A stretch of DNA of 64,000 nucleotides from JASHPR01 sp963778075 (lineage in GTDB: Bacteria; Actinomycetota; Actinomycetes; Streptosporangiales; Streptosporangiaceae): contig CAVZTJ010000003.1 of NCBI GenBank assembly GCA_963778075.1, positions 434,001 through 498,000 on the forward strand, in the 5' to 3' direction. The notes below the pieces were generated by a model. It saw nothing but the letters and a program-made list of their open reading frames with translations. It did not search any database and was not told the origin of the DNA. How positions within the stretch are numbered: the stretch's first letter is position 1; each line of letters opens with the position of its first letter. The position numbers and the translations under genes are program-made. Shown one piece after another: positions 50,405 to 59,696 of the stretch.

Positions 50405-51931
50405 ATGCCGAATGACTTGCTGACGAAGTCGGTACGCCGCGTCGCCCTGCTGAGCGGCGCGGCGGTTGCGGTGATCGCCGTCGCCATGCTGATCGCTGTC
50501 TGGCGCTTCGAAGCCGCCGTGTTGCAAGGGAACGATTCCCAGAGCGAAGGGGGCGACGCCGTCGCCTCGACGGCGCTCATCGGCATCTTCTGGCACGAGC
50601 GGGAGGCGATGAACGAATACCTGCTCGCGCCGTCGCCTTCCGTCCTCGCCGAGATCAGGGCACAGCAGCCGCTGTTCACCCGGGTCGCGGCCACCGTCAG
50701 CCCAGCAACCCCCGAAGAGCTCGCCAGCCTGCAGCTGGCCTTGAGAGGGCAGGCCGTCGTGCAGTCGGCCTTCCGGCCGCTCCAGGCCGCCGCGGGGACC
50801 ACGGCCGCGCGTGAGGGGGCGGCTTTGCGAACGATCAAAGCCGACGAGCCCGGCGTGCTGCGGCCGCTGACCCGGCTCAGCATGCTCGAGGCGCAGAGCT
50901 CGAACGTGGCGGCTGCAGCCTCCAACTCGGCGGCAGACCAGGCGCTCGGCATCGGGATAGCCGCCGCGGTGCTCGCCACCCTCACCGGCATCGCGTTCGC
51001 GTACTTCTCGGTGCGGCTGCTGCGCCGCGCCGGCGTTCGGGAGCAGGAGCTCACGGCGGCGCTCGACCGGATGAACGAGCTTCTGGCCAGGATCCGGTCG
51101 GCGTCGGCGGTGCTCGGCGAGCTGACCGGGGAGTTGCGTCTTGCGGCGAAGAACGCCGAGGCGGTGACCAGTGAGCAGTCGTCGGCGGTTGCGGAGACGT
51201 CGGCGACGATCGAGGAGCTGGCGGCGACGGCGGGCTCGATCGCTGACAATGCGCACGCGATGGCGAAGGCCGCGGAGCGGACCGGTGACACCATGCACGA
51301 TATGCAGGAGAAGGTCGAGGCGATCGCCCAGCGGGCGCTGTCCCTGGGCGAGCGGGCGCAGAAGATCGGGGAGATTCTCGAGCTGATCAAGGAGATCGCG
51401 GCGCAGACGAATCTGCTCGCGCTGAACGCGGCGATCGAGGCGGCGCGGGCTGGCGAGGCGGGCAAGGGCTTTGCGGTGGTGGCGACCGAGGTGCGCAAGC
51501 TCGCGGAGCGGTCGGTGCAGTCCAGCGACTCGATCAGCGTGATCATCACCGGGGTGCAGGACGAGACGAACGCCACGATCATGGCGACGGAGGATGGCAC
51601 CCGTCAGGCCCGCGAGGTCGGTGACCTGATGACGTCTACGTCGACCATGCTGGAGCAGTCGATTCTGGCGACGCAGCAGCAGAAGTCGGCCGCCGATCAG
51701 GTGGGTACCGCGATCCAGCAGATCCGCGGGGCGGCTGACCAGCTCGCGGCCGAGCAGTCGCAGTGGGCCGCGACCGCCGGGCGGCTCGAGGCGCTGGTCG
51801 AAGACCTCGACCGCACCCTGCACGCAGGGAACGGGACGACTTCAAATGGGCAGTTACGTCCGGGTGACCTTGGCGGGCGAGGCCTACGCGGTCCCGGTGG
51901 AGCATGTGCTGGAGGCGGCCGAACTCGCTGA
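50405..51931 (+). CDS. Methyl-accepting chemotaxis protein (transmembrane receptor)
   Basis: 508 residues. Two membrane helices (about 13-34 and 180-201) bracket a 145-residue extracytoplasmic sensor with no domain I recognise. The cytoplasmic part is a long coiled coil with the MCP hairpin tip EIAAQTNLLALNAAIEAARAGEAGKGFAVVATEVRKLAERS, the CheA/CheW contact zone. A HAMP is not obvious. The 3' end overlaps cheW by 86 bp in another frame, so the last 29 residues (Gly/Arg-rich) may be a late extension. First gene of the operon. Confidence 0.92.
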   Translation: MPNDLLTKSVRRVALLSGAAVAVIAVAMLIAVWRFEAAVLQGNDSQSEGGDAVASTALIGIFWHEREAMNEYLLAPSPSVLAEIRAQQPLFTRVAATVSPATPEELASLQLALRGQAVVQSAFRPLQAAAGTTAAREGAALRTIKADEPGVLRPLTRLSMLEAQSSNVAAAASNSAADQALGIGIAAAVLATLTGIAFAYFSVRLLRRAGVREQELTAALDRMNELLARIRSASAVLGELTGELRLAAKNAEAVTSEQSSAVAETSATIEELAATAGSIADNAHAMAKAAERTGDTMHDMQEKVEAIAQRALSLGERAQKIGEILELIKEIAAQTNLLALNAAIEAARAGEAGKGFAVVATEVRKLAERSVQSSDSISVIITGVQDETNATIMATEDGTRQAREVGDLMTSTSTMLEQSILATQQQKSAADQVGTAIQQIRGAADQLAAEQSQWAATAGRLEALVEDLDRTLHAGNGTTSNGQLRPGDLGGRGLRGPGGACAGGGRTR

Positions 51932-52259
51932 GGTGCGTCCCGTCCCCGGTGCCCGGCCCGAACTGCTTGGCGTCAGCAACCTGCGCGGCCAGATCCTGCC
52001 GGTGGTCGGCCTCGCGGCGCTGCTTGGCGTGCAGCGGGCCGCGTCGCCGCGCCGCCTGCTCGTGGCCGAGGCAAGGGGATTCCAGGTCGGCTTCGCGGTC
52101 GACGAGGTGAGCGGCATCGGCGCCCTGCCGCAACTGGAGGAGCAGACTTCGGACACCAGGCCCGGTTTCCTGCTGGGCGCGGCCCTCAGCGGGGGCGAGC
52201 TGATCGGCGTCGTTGACGTTCCGGGTGTCTGTGACTCGCTCATCGGGGCCGCACAGTGA
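51846..52259 (+). CDS. cheW: CheW-type coupling protein
   Basis: 137 residues with the single CheW domain: YVRVTLAGEAYAVPVEHVLEAAELAEVRPVPGARPELLGVSNLRGQILPVVGLAALLG, VGFAVDEVSGI and LIGVVDVPGVC. It links the receptor to CheA. The 86-bp overlap with the receptor and the 4-bp overlap with cheA indicate translational coupling. Confidence 0.92.
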   Translation: MGSYVRVTLAGEAYAVPVEHVLEAAELAEVRPVPGARPELLGVSNLRGQILPVVGLAALLGVQRAASPRRLLVAEARGFQVGFAVDEVSGIGALPQLEEQTSDTRPGFLLGAALSGGELIGVVDVPGVCDSLIGAAQ

Positions 52260-54283
52260 GCGGGGTCGACACAGAGCTGGTGGACCTGTTCCGCGACGAG
52301 GCCACGCAGCGGCTCAATGAGATGGACACGGCGCTGCTCGCCGTCGAGTCCGGGGATCAGGACGCGGAGTCCGTCGGCTCACTGTTCCGGCATGCGCACA
52401 CCATCAAGGGCGCGGCGGCCATGCTCGGCTTCGACGACATCCGCACGCTGGCGCACGCCGCCGAGGACGTGCTGGAAGTGGTGCGGGATAGCGGAGCCTT
52501 CCCGCCGGATCTGGCGACGCTGCTGTTGCGGGTGACCGCGGCGTTGCGGTCGATGGTGGCCGGCGGGGCAGAGCCGATCGACGACCTTCTCTCCGACCTC
52601 GCTGCGAGCCGGGCGACGCTCCCCGACGGCCGAGCCGCGGCGGCGGCCACGGAGGCGGTGGGCACGGAGGCGGTGGGCACGGAGGCGGAGGCCACGGAGC
52701 CGCCGGCGGCTTCGGTCCCGGTTCCGCAGGCGCGTGCCCCCGATGACGCTGGCACCCGCCAAGGGCTCCGCGTGCCAGCCGAGAAGTTCGATCACCTGCT
52801 CGACGTCACCGCGGAGATCATGGAGTACCGGAGCCGGCTGACGCACGAGCTCGGCAAGGAGCGGCTGCTGTCCGAGAACGTGTCGGACACCCTGGGGGCC
52901 GGCGGGCGCCTGCTGGCCGAGCTGAGGGACACGGCGTTCGGGATGCGGATGCTGCCGCTCTCGGCGATCACCGCACCGCTGCCGCGGGCAATCCGCGACC
53001 TTGCGCGCTCCACCGGCAAGGAGGTCGAATTCGTCGTCAGCGGAACGGACACCGAGCTCGACCGGGTCATCCTGGAGAGCCTGGCCGAACCGCTCACGCA
53101 TCTGCTGCGCAACGCGGTCGTGCACGGCATCGAGTCTCCGGCCGAGCGCGAGCGGGCCGGCAAGCCCGTTCGCGGACGGGTTGAACTGCACGCCGTGCCG
53201 CGCGGCAGCATGGCCGAGATCGTCGTCGCCGACGACGGCCGGGGGGTCTCGCCCGATGCGATCGAGGCGGCCGGCCGCGAGGGCTCGCTGACCAGCCTGC
53301 TCACCAAGCCGGGTTACTCGACGGCGAGGGAGGTGACCGACCTCGCCGGGCGCGGGGTCGGGCTCGATGCAGTCAAGGCGTACGTCAACGGGCTGGGCGG
53401 CAACCTTCAGATCCGCAGCAAGCCGGGCCACGGCATGGACATCGTCCTGCTGCTGCCGCTCGGCCTTGCCCTCACCCAGGTGCTGCTGTTCGAGCGGGGT
53501 GGTGAGGTATACGGCCTGCCGCTGGCGGCGGTCGAAGAGGTGATGCAGGTGGCGGAGACGTTCACGCTGCAGGGGCAGCCCGCCGTCGAGCTTCGCGGCA
53601 AGTCGCTCCCGCTCGCCGATCTCGCCACGATCCTGGGCGCCGCGGCGCCACCGCTCGGCGAGCGCCCGCCCGCAATCGTTGTTTCCGCTGACGGGCGCCG
53701 CGCGGTCACGACCTGTGACGCTCTTCTCGGCGCCGAGGAGGTCGTGGTCAAGCCGCTCGGCCCGGTGCTGGCGCACCTGTCCGACTACATCGGTGCCGCG
53801 ATCCTCGGCGACGGCCGGATCGCGCTCCTTGTGGCGGCGGCGACGCTGACCACCCAAGCTCCGCCCGCCGCCAGGGCACCCGAGCCGGGGGCGGCGCCTG
53901 AGGCGGGCACGCCGCCCAAGATCCTCGTTGTCGAGGACGCGTTCACGGTCCGCGAGCTGCAGCGCAGCATTCTCGAGGCGGCCGGCTACCCGATTGTGAC
54001 GGCGCGCAACGGGCGGGACGCGCTGTCCGTCCTCGATCGGGACAGCCAGATCGCGCTCGTGGTCACGGACGTCGAGATGCCGGAGCTCGGCGGGATCGAG
54101 CTCACCCGCGCGATCCGCGCCAACGCCATGCGCTCGTCGCTGCCGGTGATCATCGTCACCTCGCGCGGTTCCGAGGACGACAGGCGCCGGGGCATCGAGG
54201 CGGGTGCCGACGCGTACATGGCCAAGAGCGGCTTCGACCAGCACACCTTGCTAGCGACCGTCGAGCTGCTCGTGGGACGGTGA
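52256..54283 (+). CDS. cheA: Hybrid chemotaxis histidine kinase CheA-REC
   Basis: 675 residues from a GTG overlapping the cheW stop. P1 domain with phospho-His 48 in HAHTIKGAAAMLGF. A linker has TEAVGTEAVGTEAEATEPP repeats. Dimerisation helices (about 170-240) precede the ATPase core (LTHLLRNAVVHGIESP, VADDGRGVSPDAI, DLAGRGVGLDAVK, GHGMDIVLLLPL). Then come a CheW-like domain and a C-terminal receiver (ILVVEDAFTVREL, VTDVEMPELGG with the phospho-Asp, VIIVTSRG, YMAKSGFD). CheA-REC hybrids are typical of alternative chemosensory pathways rather than plain swimming systems. Confidence 0.94.
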   Translation: MSGVDTELVDLFRDEATQRLNEMDTALLAVESGDQDAESVGSLFRHAHTIKGAAAMLGFDDIRTLAHAAEDVLEVVRDSGAFPPDLATLLLRVTAALRSMVAGGAEPIDDLLSDLAASRATLPDGRAAAAATEAVGTEAVGTEAEATEPPAASVPVPQARAPDDAGTRQGLRVPAEKFDHLLDVTAEIMEYRSRLTHELGKERLLSENVSDTLGAGGRLLAELRDTAFGMRMLPLSAITAPLPRAIRDLARSTGKEVEFVVSGTDTELDRVILESLAEPLTHLLRNAVVHGIESPAERERAGKPVRGRVELHAVPRGSMAEIVVADDGRGVSPDAIEAAGREGSLTSLLTKPGYSTAREVTDLAGRGVGLDAVKAYVNGLGGNLQIRSKPGHGMDIVLLLPLGLALTQVLLFERGGEVYGLPLAAVEEVMQVAETFTLQGQPAVELRGKSLPLADLATILGAAAPPLGERPPAIVVSADGRRAVTTCDALLGAEEVVVKPLGPVLAHLSDYIGAAILGDGRIALLVAAATLTTQAPPAARAPEPGAAPEAGTPPKILVVEDAFTVRELQRSILEAAGYPIVTARNGRDALSVLDRDSQIALVVTDVEMPELGGIELTRAIRANAMRSSLPVIIVTSRGSEDDRRRGIEAGADAYMAKSGFDQHTLLATVELLVGR

Positions 54284-54285
54284 CC

Positions 54286-55329
54286 ATGGCGGCGCTGCGG
54301 GTACTGGTGTGCGACGACTCCCGCGCCTACGCGGGGGCGCTGCAGCGCGTGCTCGAATACGAGGGCGACATCGAGGTGCTGGCGGTCTGCGGCACCGCCG
54401 AGGATGCGATCGCCGCGCTGCCGCGGCTCGAGCCGGACCTGGTGACCATGGACGTCGAGCTGCCGGGCATGGGCGGGCTCGACGCGGTAGGCGAGATCAT
54501 GAGCTCCCGGCCGCTGCCGATCCTGGTGCTGTCCGCCTACGTCGGCCACGCCAGCGAGAGAACCGCGGCCGCGCTCGCGGCCGGCGCCCTCGATGCCCTC
54601 GACAAGGACGATCTCGACCTGCGCGATCCGGCGGGCACAGCGGCGGCCGCGCTGCGGCGCCGGATCAAGGTGCTGAGCCAGGCGAGGGTGATCCGGCATC
54701 CGCTCGCGCGGCTTGCCGCAAGACCCCGCAACCTGGCCGACGGACGCCGCGTGTCCGTGGTCGGCGTGTGCGCCTCGCTCGGCGGTCCTCAGCTGCTGAT
54801 GTTCCTGCTCAAGGCGCTGCCCGCCGACTACCCGATTCCGCTGCTGATCGTGCAGCACATCGCCTCGGGGTTCACCGAAGGGCTCGCCAGGTGGCTCGAC
54901 GAGGCGGCCGAGATACCCGTGCGGGTTGCCGAACCCGGGACGCTGGCGGCGGCCCCAGGTGCGTGGCTCGCACCAGACGGCGCGCACCTGACGCTCACGC
55001 GTGCCGGAAGGATGGTGCTCGACCGGCATACCGTTGTCGGGCGCCACCGCCCGTCCGGCGACGTGCTCCTGTCCGGCATCGCGGCTGCCGCCGGGCGGAC
55101 CGGTGCCGGGGTGGTACTCAGCGGGATCGGCAGGGACGGTGCCGCGGGCGCGGCTGCCGTCCGGAAGAGTGGGGGGCTCGCGATCGCCCAGGACGAGGGG
55201 TCCTCGGCGGTGTTCGGGATGCCCAAGGCAGCCATCGAGCTCGGCGTCGACGTCGTGCTCCCTCCGAGCCGGATCGCGGCCTGCCTCCTGGGGCTGCAGC
55301 CCGAGCCGTTTCACGGGGCACGTGGATGA
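54286..55329 (+). CDS. cheB: Chemotaxis response regulator-methylesterase CheB
   Basis: 347 residues. N-terminal receiver (LVCDDSRAYAGAL, VTMDVELPGMGGLDAV with phospho-Asp). The C-terminal esterase has the Ser in GVCASLGGPQ, His in IVQHIASGF and Asp in SGIGRDGAAGAAAVRKSGGLAIAQDEGSSAVFGMPKAAIELG. The catalytic triad appears complete, though the usual AStGG reads ASLGG. GTG at 54280 (overlapping the cheA stop) is an alternative start. The stop overlaps cheR by 4 bp. Confidence 0.92.
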   Translation: MAALRVLVCDDSRAYAGALQRVLEYEGDIEVLAVCGTAEDAIAALPRLEPDLVTMDVELPGMGGLDAVGEIMSSRPLPILVLSAYVGHASERTAAALAAGALDALDKDDLDLRDPAGTAAAALRRRIKVLSQARVIRHPLARLAARPRNLADGRRVSVVGVCASLGGPQLLMFLLKALPADYPIPLLIVQHIASGFTEGLARWLDEAAEIPVRVAEPGTLAAAPGAWLAPDGAHLTLTRAGRMVLDRHTVVGRHRPSGDVLLSGIAAAAGRTGAGVVLSGIGRDGAAGAAAVRKSGGLAIAQDEGSSAVFGMPKAAIELGVDVVLPPSRIAACLLGLQPEPFHGARG

Positions 55330-56592
55330 CCGTGATCGCCGACATCGCGGACCTTGTCCGCAGGGAGACCGGGATCGTGCTGCCGCCAACGCGGGAAGCG
55401 GCCATCATCGCCGCCGTGCAGCGCGCCGCGCCGGGGCTCGACCCGGCCGCGTTCGTGCGCGCGGCATCGGGCCCCGATGGTGACCAGGGCCTGCTGAACC
55501 GGCTGATCGACGAGGTGGCGATCCAGGAGACCACGTTCGTCAGGGACCGGATCCAGTTCGACGAGATCGAATGGCACCGGCTGCTGCGGGGTGACCTTGC
55601 CGCGGGGTCCGGAACCATCCGGGTGTGGAGCGCTGGCTGCGCGAGCGGGGAAGAGGCGTACACGCTCGCGCTGCTCGCCGCCGAGGCATTCGCGCCTGCT
55701 CCGCCTCCGATCGACGTGCTGGGCACCGACGTGTCCGGCGCCGCGTTGGCGGCGGCCATGGCCGGCCGTTACGGCGAGCGGGCAATACGGGGCATCGAGC
55801 CGACGCTGCGTGACCGCTACTTTGACCGGCAGGCCGACGGCAGCTACCTGGTCGGCCACCGGCTGCGCGCGCTGGTGCGGTTCCGCCTGGCACAACCTGG
55901 TCCGCGATCCGGCGCCGCCACCCGGCGAGTCCCACTTCGACCTGGTCGTCTGCAGGAACGTGCTCATCTACTTCGAGGCGCCGACGATTGCGCGAGTGAT
56001 CGGGTCGCTGGAGCGATCGCTGCGACGTGGCGGCATCCTCATGCTCGGTGCCGCCGACGCGCTGCACCGGTTCGCGGCTGCACCGGAGCCCGAACGCCGG
56101 CCGCGGCGGACGCCGCGCCGGCCGCGGCGACGCCCCCTGGCCGGACAGCCGCCGCCAACCCGCGAGCAGCGGCTGGCGGACGCGCTGGACGCGGCCGGCA
56201 ACGGTGACCGCCACGGCGCGATGGCACAGGTGCGGTCGCTGCTCGGCGAGAACGCGCTGGATGCCGACGCCCACTTCATCGACGGGCTCGTCGCGCTGGA
56301 GGCAGGCAGGCCGGAGCAGGCGGCGGCGGCGCTTCGCCGGGCGCTGTTTGCCGACTCCCGCTTCGCGCTCGCGGCCTTCACCCTCGGCCGGGCCTACGAC
56401 GCGCTCGGTGACACGCTGGCCGCGCGCCGCTCCTACCAGCTTGCCCTGCGAACCCTGGACCCAGCAGATGACCGGCACCGGCAGCTGCTTCAGCAGGTCG
56501 ACATCGGCGACATAGCGGCGGCATGCCGGGTGCGCCTCGCGCGGGAGGCGGACGCAGGCACCGCCACCCCCGGGGTAGCCAGGCCGAGGTAA
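55326..56592 (+). pseudogene. cheR: CheR-type MCP methyltransferase with TPR tail, broken by a one-base insertion
   Basis: From the ATG at 55326 the protein reads as CheR: helical N-domain, IQETTFVRDRIQFDEIEW, the SAM motif VWSAGCASGEEAYTLALLAAE near residue 100 and LGTDVSGAAL, up to LRALVRFRL near residue 188. The expected continuation (HNLVRDPAPPPGESHFDLVVCRNVLIYF) lies in the next frame, so one extra G at about 55889-55890 splits the gene. The second part ends in about 130 residues of TPR-like helices at 56592. Without the extra base the product would be 421 residues. It could be a true null allele or a base-calling error. Confidence 0.88.
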
Positions 56593-56621
56593 ATCACGTA
56601 ATGTAGTCACCACGTAGCGCA

Positions 56622-57797
56622 TTGCGACAAAAGCAACGATCACTGCGTACAGGCACGGGGGCGCCAGGAGTGCACGCCAGCGATCATGACACGCCCGGAC
56701 GGATCCTGATTGTCGACGACGACCCGGTTACCGGGCGCTTCCTCAGCAATCTTCTCGGCGACGGCGGGGGTTTCGACGTCGCCTGCACGACCGACCCAGC
56801 CAGCGCGTTGCAGCGGGCCAGCACGGAACGCTGGGACCTGGTCCTGACCGACGTCGAGATGCCCGGAATGACCGGCCTGGAGCTGCTGCAGGCGCTGCGC
56901 CGCGCCGCGCCCAACCTCCCGGTCGTCGTGATCACCGGTCACGCGACGCTCGACTATGCCGTGTCGGCACTGCGCGATCACGCCGACGAGTTCCTGCAGA
57001 AGTCCATGCCCAAGGACATACTGCTGGCCACGATCAGCGCGGTTGTCACCAAGAGCCGGGCCGCCCGGCTCGCCTCGCGGCAGGCCGTGCTCGCGATCGG
57101 CGCTCACCCAGACGACGTCGAGATCGGCGCCGCCGGCGCGCTTCTGGTGCACCGCAGCATGGGCCACGAGGTGTCGATCCTGACGCTCAGCCGCGGAGCC
57201 CGGGGCGGCAGCCAGGACACCAGGGCGGGGGAGTCGGACCGGGCGGCGTGCGCCATTGGCGCCACGCTGTTCCTCGACGACCTGAAGGACACCCGGATCA
57301 GCGAAGGCGACCCGACGATCGGCGCGATCAGCCGGGTGGTCGAGTCGGTGCGGCCGACCGTGATCTACACCCACTCCTCGCACGACGTGCACCAGGATCA
57401 CCGCAACACCCACCGGGCGGCGATGGTGGCGGTCCGGGGGGTGGGCCGGGTCTACTGCTTCCAGTCGCCGTCGGCCACCGTCGACTTCCGCCCGACCCGC
57501 TTCGTGACCATCGACGACCAGATCGAGGGCAAGCTGCAGGCGATCAACGCCTTTGTCTCGCAGGTGGATATCCGGCGGTACCTGGAGCCCGACCTGATCG
57601 AGTCGACAGCCCGCTACTGGTCGCGCTTTGGCGACGGCCGCTTCGCCGAGGCGTTCGAGGTGATCCGGGAGGCCACCACCGAGGGCCAGCCTGCGGGCCC
57701 GGCCCCGGGCATGGCGGAAGCCTCACCGGACAGCGAACCAACCGAGTTGGCCAGTGACAGCCGTGCTCACAAGGAGGTGCCGCATGCCGCACGCTAA
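56622..57797 (+). CDS. Response regulator receiver fused to a PIG-L deacetylase
   Basis: 391 residues. Residues about 26-145 form a receiver (RILIVDDDPVTGRFLSNLL, LVLTDVEMPGMTGLELL with the phospho-Asp, VVVITGHAT, FLQKSMP). Residues about 155-360 form a PIG-L/LmbE metal-dependent N-acetyl-sugar deacetylase: AIGAHPDDVEIGAAGALL supplies the zinc ligands and catalytic Asp, HDVHQDHRNTH the third ligand. Phosphorylation by CheA could gate deacetylation directly. Start is uncertain: TTG at 56622 is the first possible and GTG at 56670 an alternative. The 3' end overlaps the ATP-grasp gene by 14 bp. Confidence 0.88.
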   Translation: MRQKQRSLRTGTGAPGVHASDHDTPGRILIVDDDPVTGRFLSNLLGDGGGFDVACTTDPASALQRASTERWDLVLTDVEMPGMTGLELLQALRRAAPNLPVVVITGHATLDYAVSALRDHADEFLQKSMPKDILLATISAVVTKSRAARLASRQAVLAIGAHPDDVEIGAAGALLVHRSMGHEVSILTLSRGARGGSQDTRAGESDRAACAIGATLFLDDLKDTRISEGDPTIGAISRVVESVRPTVIYTHSSHDVHQDHRNTHRAAMVAVRGVGRVYCFQSPSATVDFRPTRFVTIDDQIEGKLQAINAFVSQVDIRRYLEPDLIESTARYWSRFGDGRFAEAFEVIREATTEGQPAGPAPGMAEASPDSEPTELASDSRAHKEVPHAAR

Positions 57798-58791
57798 CGT
57801 CCCGAACCTTCCGCTGCGCAGCGTCCGGGTCATGGTCACCGGCGCCGGCGGGCCCGCCGCGGTCTCGGTGATGAAGTCGCTGAGCGCGGACGCGTCAGTG
57901 AGGCTGATCGCCGCGGACATGGACCCATGGGCGGCCGGCCTGTACCTGGTGCCGCCCGAGGCGCGCACTCTGGTCCCGGCCGGCACCGACCCTCACTACG
58001 CCGACGCCACGCTGGCCCGGTGCGCCGCGATGGGGGTGGACGTGCTGATCCCAACGTGCGACGCGGAGCTGCGCCCGCTGGGCAAGGCCAGGGACGAGTT
58101 CCGCCGGGCCGGGATCGAGCTGCTGCTCGCGCCCGATTCGGCGCTCGAGGTCTGCCTGGACAAGCTCGCGCTCGCCGAACGCTGCGCCGGGCACCTTCCG
58201 GTGCCGAGGACCGAGCGCCTGGACAAAGTCGCTGACCCCGAGTCCTGGACCTACCCGGTGATGATCAAGCCCCGGAGCGGCAGCGGATCGCGGGGCATCT
58301 CGGTCGCGGCGTCCAGCGAGGAGCTCCTGCGGCTGGAGCCTTCGCCCGCTTTCCTGGTCCAGGACTACCTGCCCGGCGAGGAGTACTCGGTCGACGTTCT
58401 GGCCGACGTAACCGGCCACGTCGTCGCGGCCGTGCCGCGGGTGCGCGAGCGCGTCGACTCCGGGGTCTCGGTGGCGGGCCGGACGGTGCACGATGCCGAG
58501 CTCGAGCGGCTGGGCGCTGGCGTGGCCGCTGCCACCGGCCTCACGTACGTCGCGAACGTGCAGTTCCGCCGGGACCCGGCGGGCAGGCCGGCCCTGCTCG
58601 AGGTCAACCCGCGCTTCCCGGGTGCCATGCCGCTGACGGTCGCGAGCGGCGTCGACATGCCGCTGATGGCCCTGGACTCGCTGCGCGGCAGGCCGCTGCC
58701 GGAGCATGCCGACTTCCGCGAAACGGCCATGGTCCGCTACCTCGAGGAGCGCTTCGTCGAGCTGGACGAGGTGCAGCGGGTAGCGGCATGA
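57784..58791 (+). CDS. ATP-grasp ligase (carbamoyl-phosphate-synthase-like fold)
   Basis: 335 residues. The N-terminal pre-ATP-grasp fold (VRVMVTGAGGPAAVSVMKSL) leads into ATP-binding strands (YPVMIKPRSGSGSRGISVA and VQDYLPGEEYSVDVLAD) and the metal site LLEVNPRFPGAMPLTVASGVDMP. Such enzymes join a carboxylate to an amine through an acyl phosphate; the substrates are unknown. AAGGAGGTG gives a near-perfect ribosome site. Coupled to the deacetylase upstream and the PHP gene downstream (4-bp overlap). Confidence 0.9.
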   Translation: MPHANVPNLPLRSVRVMVTGAGGPAAVSVMKSLSADASVRLIAADMDPWAAGLYLVPPEARTLVPAGTDPHYADATLARCAAMGVDVLIPTCDAELRPLGKARDEFRRAGIELLLAPDSALEVCLDKLALAERCAGHLPVPRTERLDKVADPESWTYPVMIKPRSGSGSRGISVAASSEELLRLEPSPAFLVQDYLPGEEYSVDVLADVTGHVVAAVPRVRERVDSGVSVAGRTVHDAELERLGAGVAAATGLTYVANVQFRRDPAGRPALLEVNPRFPGAMPLTVASGVDMPLMALDSLRGRPLPEHADFRETAMVRYLEERFVELDEVQRVAA

Positions 58792-59696
58792 CCAACGTCG
58801 TGCAGCTCGACCAGGATCATCACGTCCACTCAACGTTCTCCGACGACGCGGTGAGCACCGTGGCGGAGAACGTGGCGGCCGCGCGCGAGCGCGGGCTGCG
58901 CACGCTCTGCCTCGCCGACCACGTGCGCCACGACTCGGCGTGGGTGCCGGACTTCGTGTCCGCCGTGGACGCGCTGCGCCCGGTGCCGGGGCTCGATGTG
59001 CTGGCCGGGGTCGAGGTCAAGATCCTGGACCGGACCGGGCGGCTCGACCTGCCGGAATCCATCGGCGGCACCGATGTCGTGCTGATCGCCGACCACCAGT
59101 TTCCCGGCGATCTCGGCCCGGTCCACCCGCGGGCGATGCGCGACGCGATCGCCACCGGCCTCGTCACCCCGGCGGAGGTGATCGACTGCCTGATCGACGC
59201 GACCGCGGGAGCGCTGATGACGGCCACGCAGCTCGAGCAGCGGCCGCAGCTGGCGCACCTGTTCAGCGTCGTGCCCAAGATGGGCCTCGACGAGACCAGC
59301 ATCCCCGACCGGGCCGTCTGCCAGCTCGCGCGGCAGGCCCGCGCCGCCGGCGCCTGGCTCGAGGTGAACGAGAAGTGGGCCTGTCCGTCATCCCGCACCG
59401 TCCGGGCATTCGCCGAGGCAGGTGTCGGCCTGGTTGCAAGTACCGATAGCCATGACTGCCGGGACATCGGGGCCTATTCGTGGGTTCGCCGCATCGCCGA
59501 CGGTGCAGCCCTCGGGGGGCCCGCCCCCCCAGACCCCCCCGACGGTGCAGCCCTCGGGGGGCCCGCCCCCCCAGACCCCCCCGACGGTGCAGCCCTCGGG
59601 GGGCCTACCCCCCCAGACCCCCCCGACGGTGCAGCCCTCGGGGGGCCCACCCCCCCAGACCCCCCCGACGATGCGCTGCACGGCGCGGTGCCGTAA
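58788..59696 (+). CDS. PHP-domain phosphoesterase with four-fold C-terminal repeat
   Basis: 302 residues. The PHP metal motifs are in order: DHHVHSTFSDDA, LADHVRH, AGVEVKI, IADHQFPG and STDSHD, as in histidinol-phosphate phosphatase-like enzymes. The fold ends near residue 235. The rest is four 14-residue units of DGAALGGPAPPDPP, probably disordered. The ATG overlaps the ATP-grasp stop, and its own stop overlaps the glycosyltransferase ATG (TAATG). In this operon it could remove a phosphate from a sugar intermediate. Confidence 0.88.
   Translation: MTNVVQLDQDHHVHSTFSDDAVSTVAENVAAARERGLRTLCLADHVRHDSAWVPDFVSAVDALRPVPGLDVLAGVEVKILDRTGRLDLPESIGGTDVVLIADHQFPGDLGPVHPRAMRDAIATGLVTPAEVIDCLIDATAGALMTATQLEQRPQLAHLFSVVPKMGLDETSIPDRAVCQLARQARAAGAWLEVNEKWACPSSRTVRAFAEAGVGLVASTDSHDCRDIGAYSWVRRIADGAALGGPAPPDPPDGAALGGPAPPDPPDGAALGGPTPPDPPDGAALGGPTPPDPPDDALHGAVP
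59499..59666 (+). repeat. Four 42-bp near-perfect coding repeats
   Basis: Units start at 59499, 59541, 59583 and 59625 and differ by only a few bases. Each holds a G-run facing a C-run (GGGGGGCCCGCCCCCCC-like), so every unit can fold into a strong RNA hairpin just before the glycosyltransferase start. It may vary by slippage and damp expression of the last genes. Confidence 0.85.

Noticed and set aside
50405..56592. Flagellar chemotaxis locus
   Set aside because: No fli, flg, mot or cheY-cheZ type gene is present, and the operon continues into glycan-type enzymes, so a swimming-motility role is not supported.
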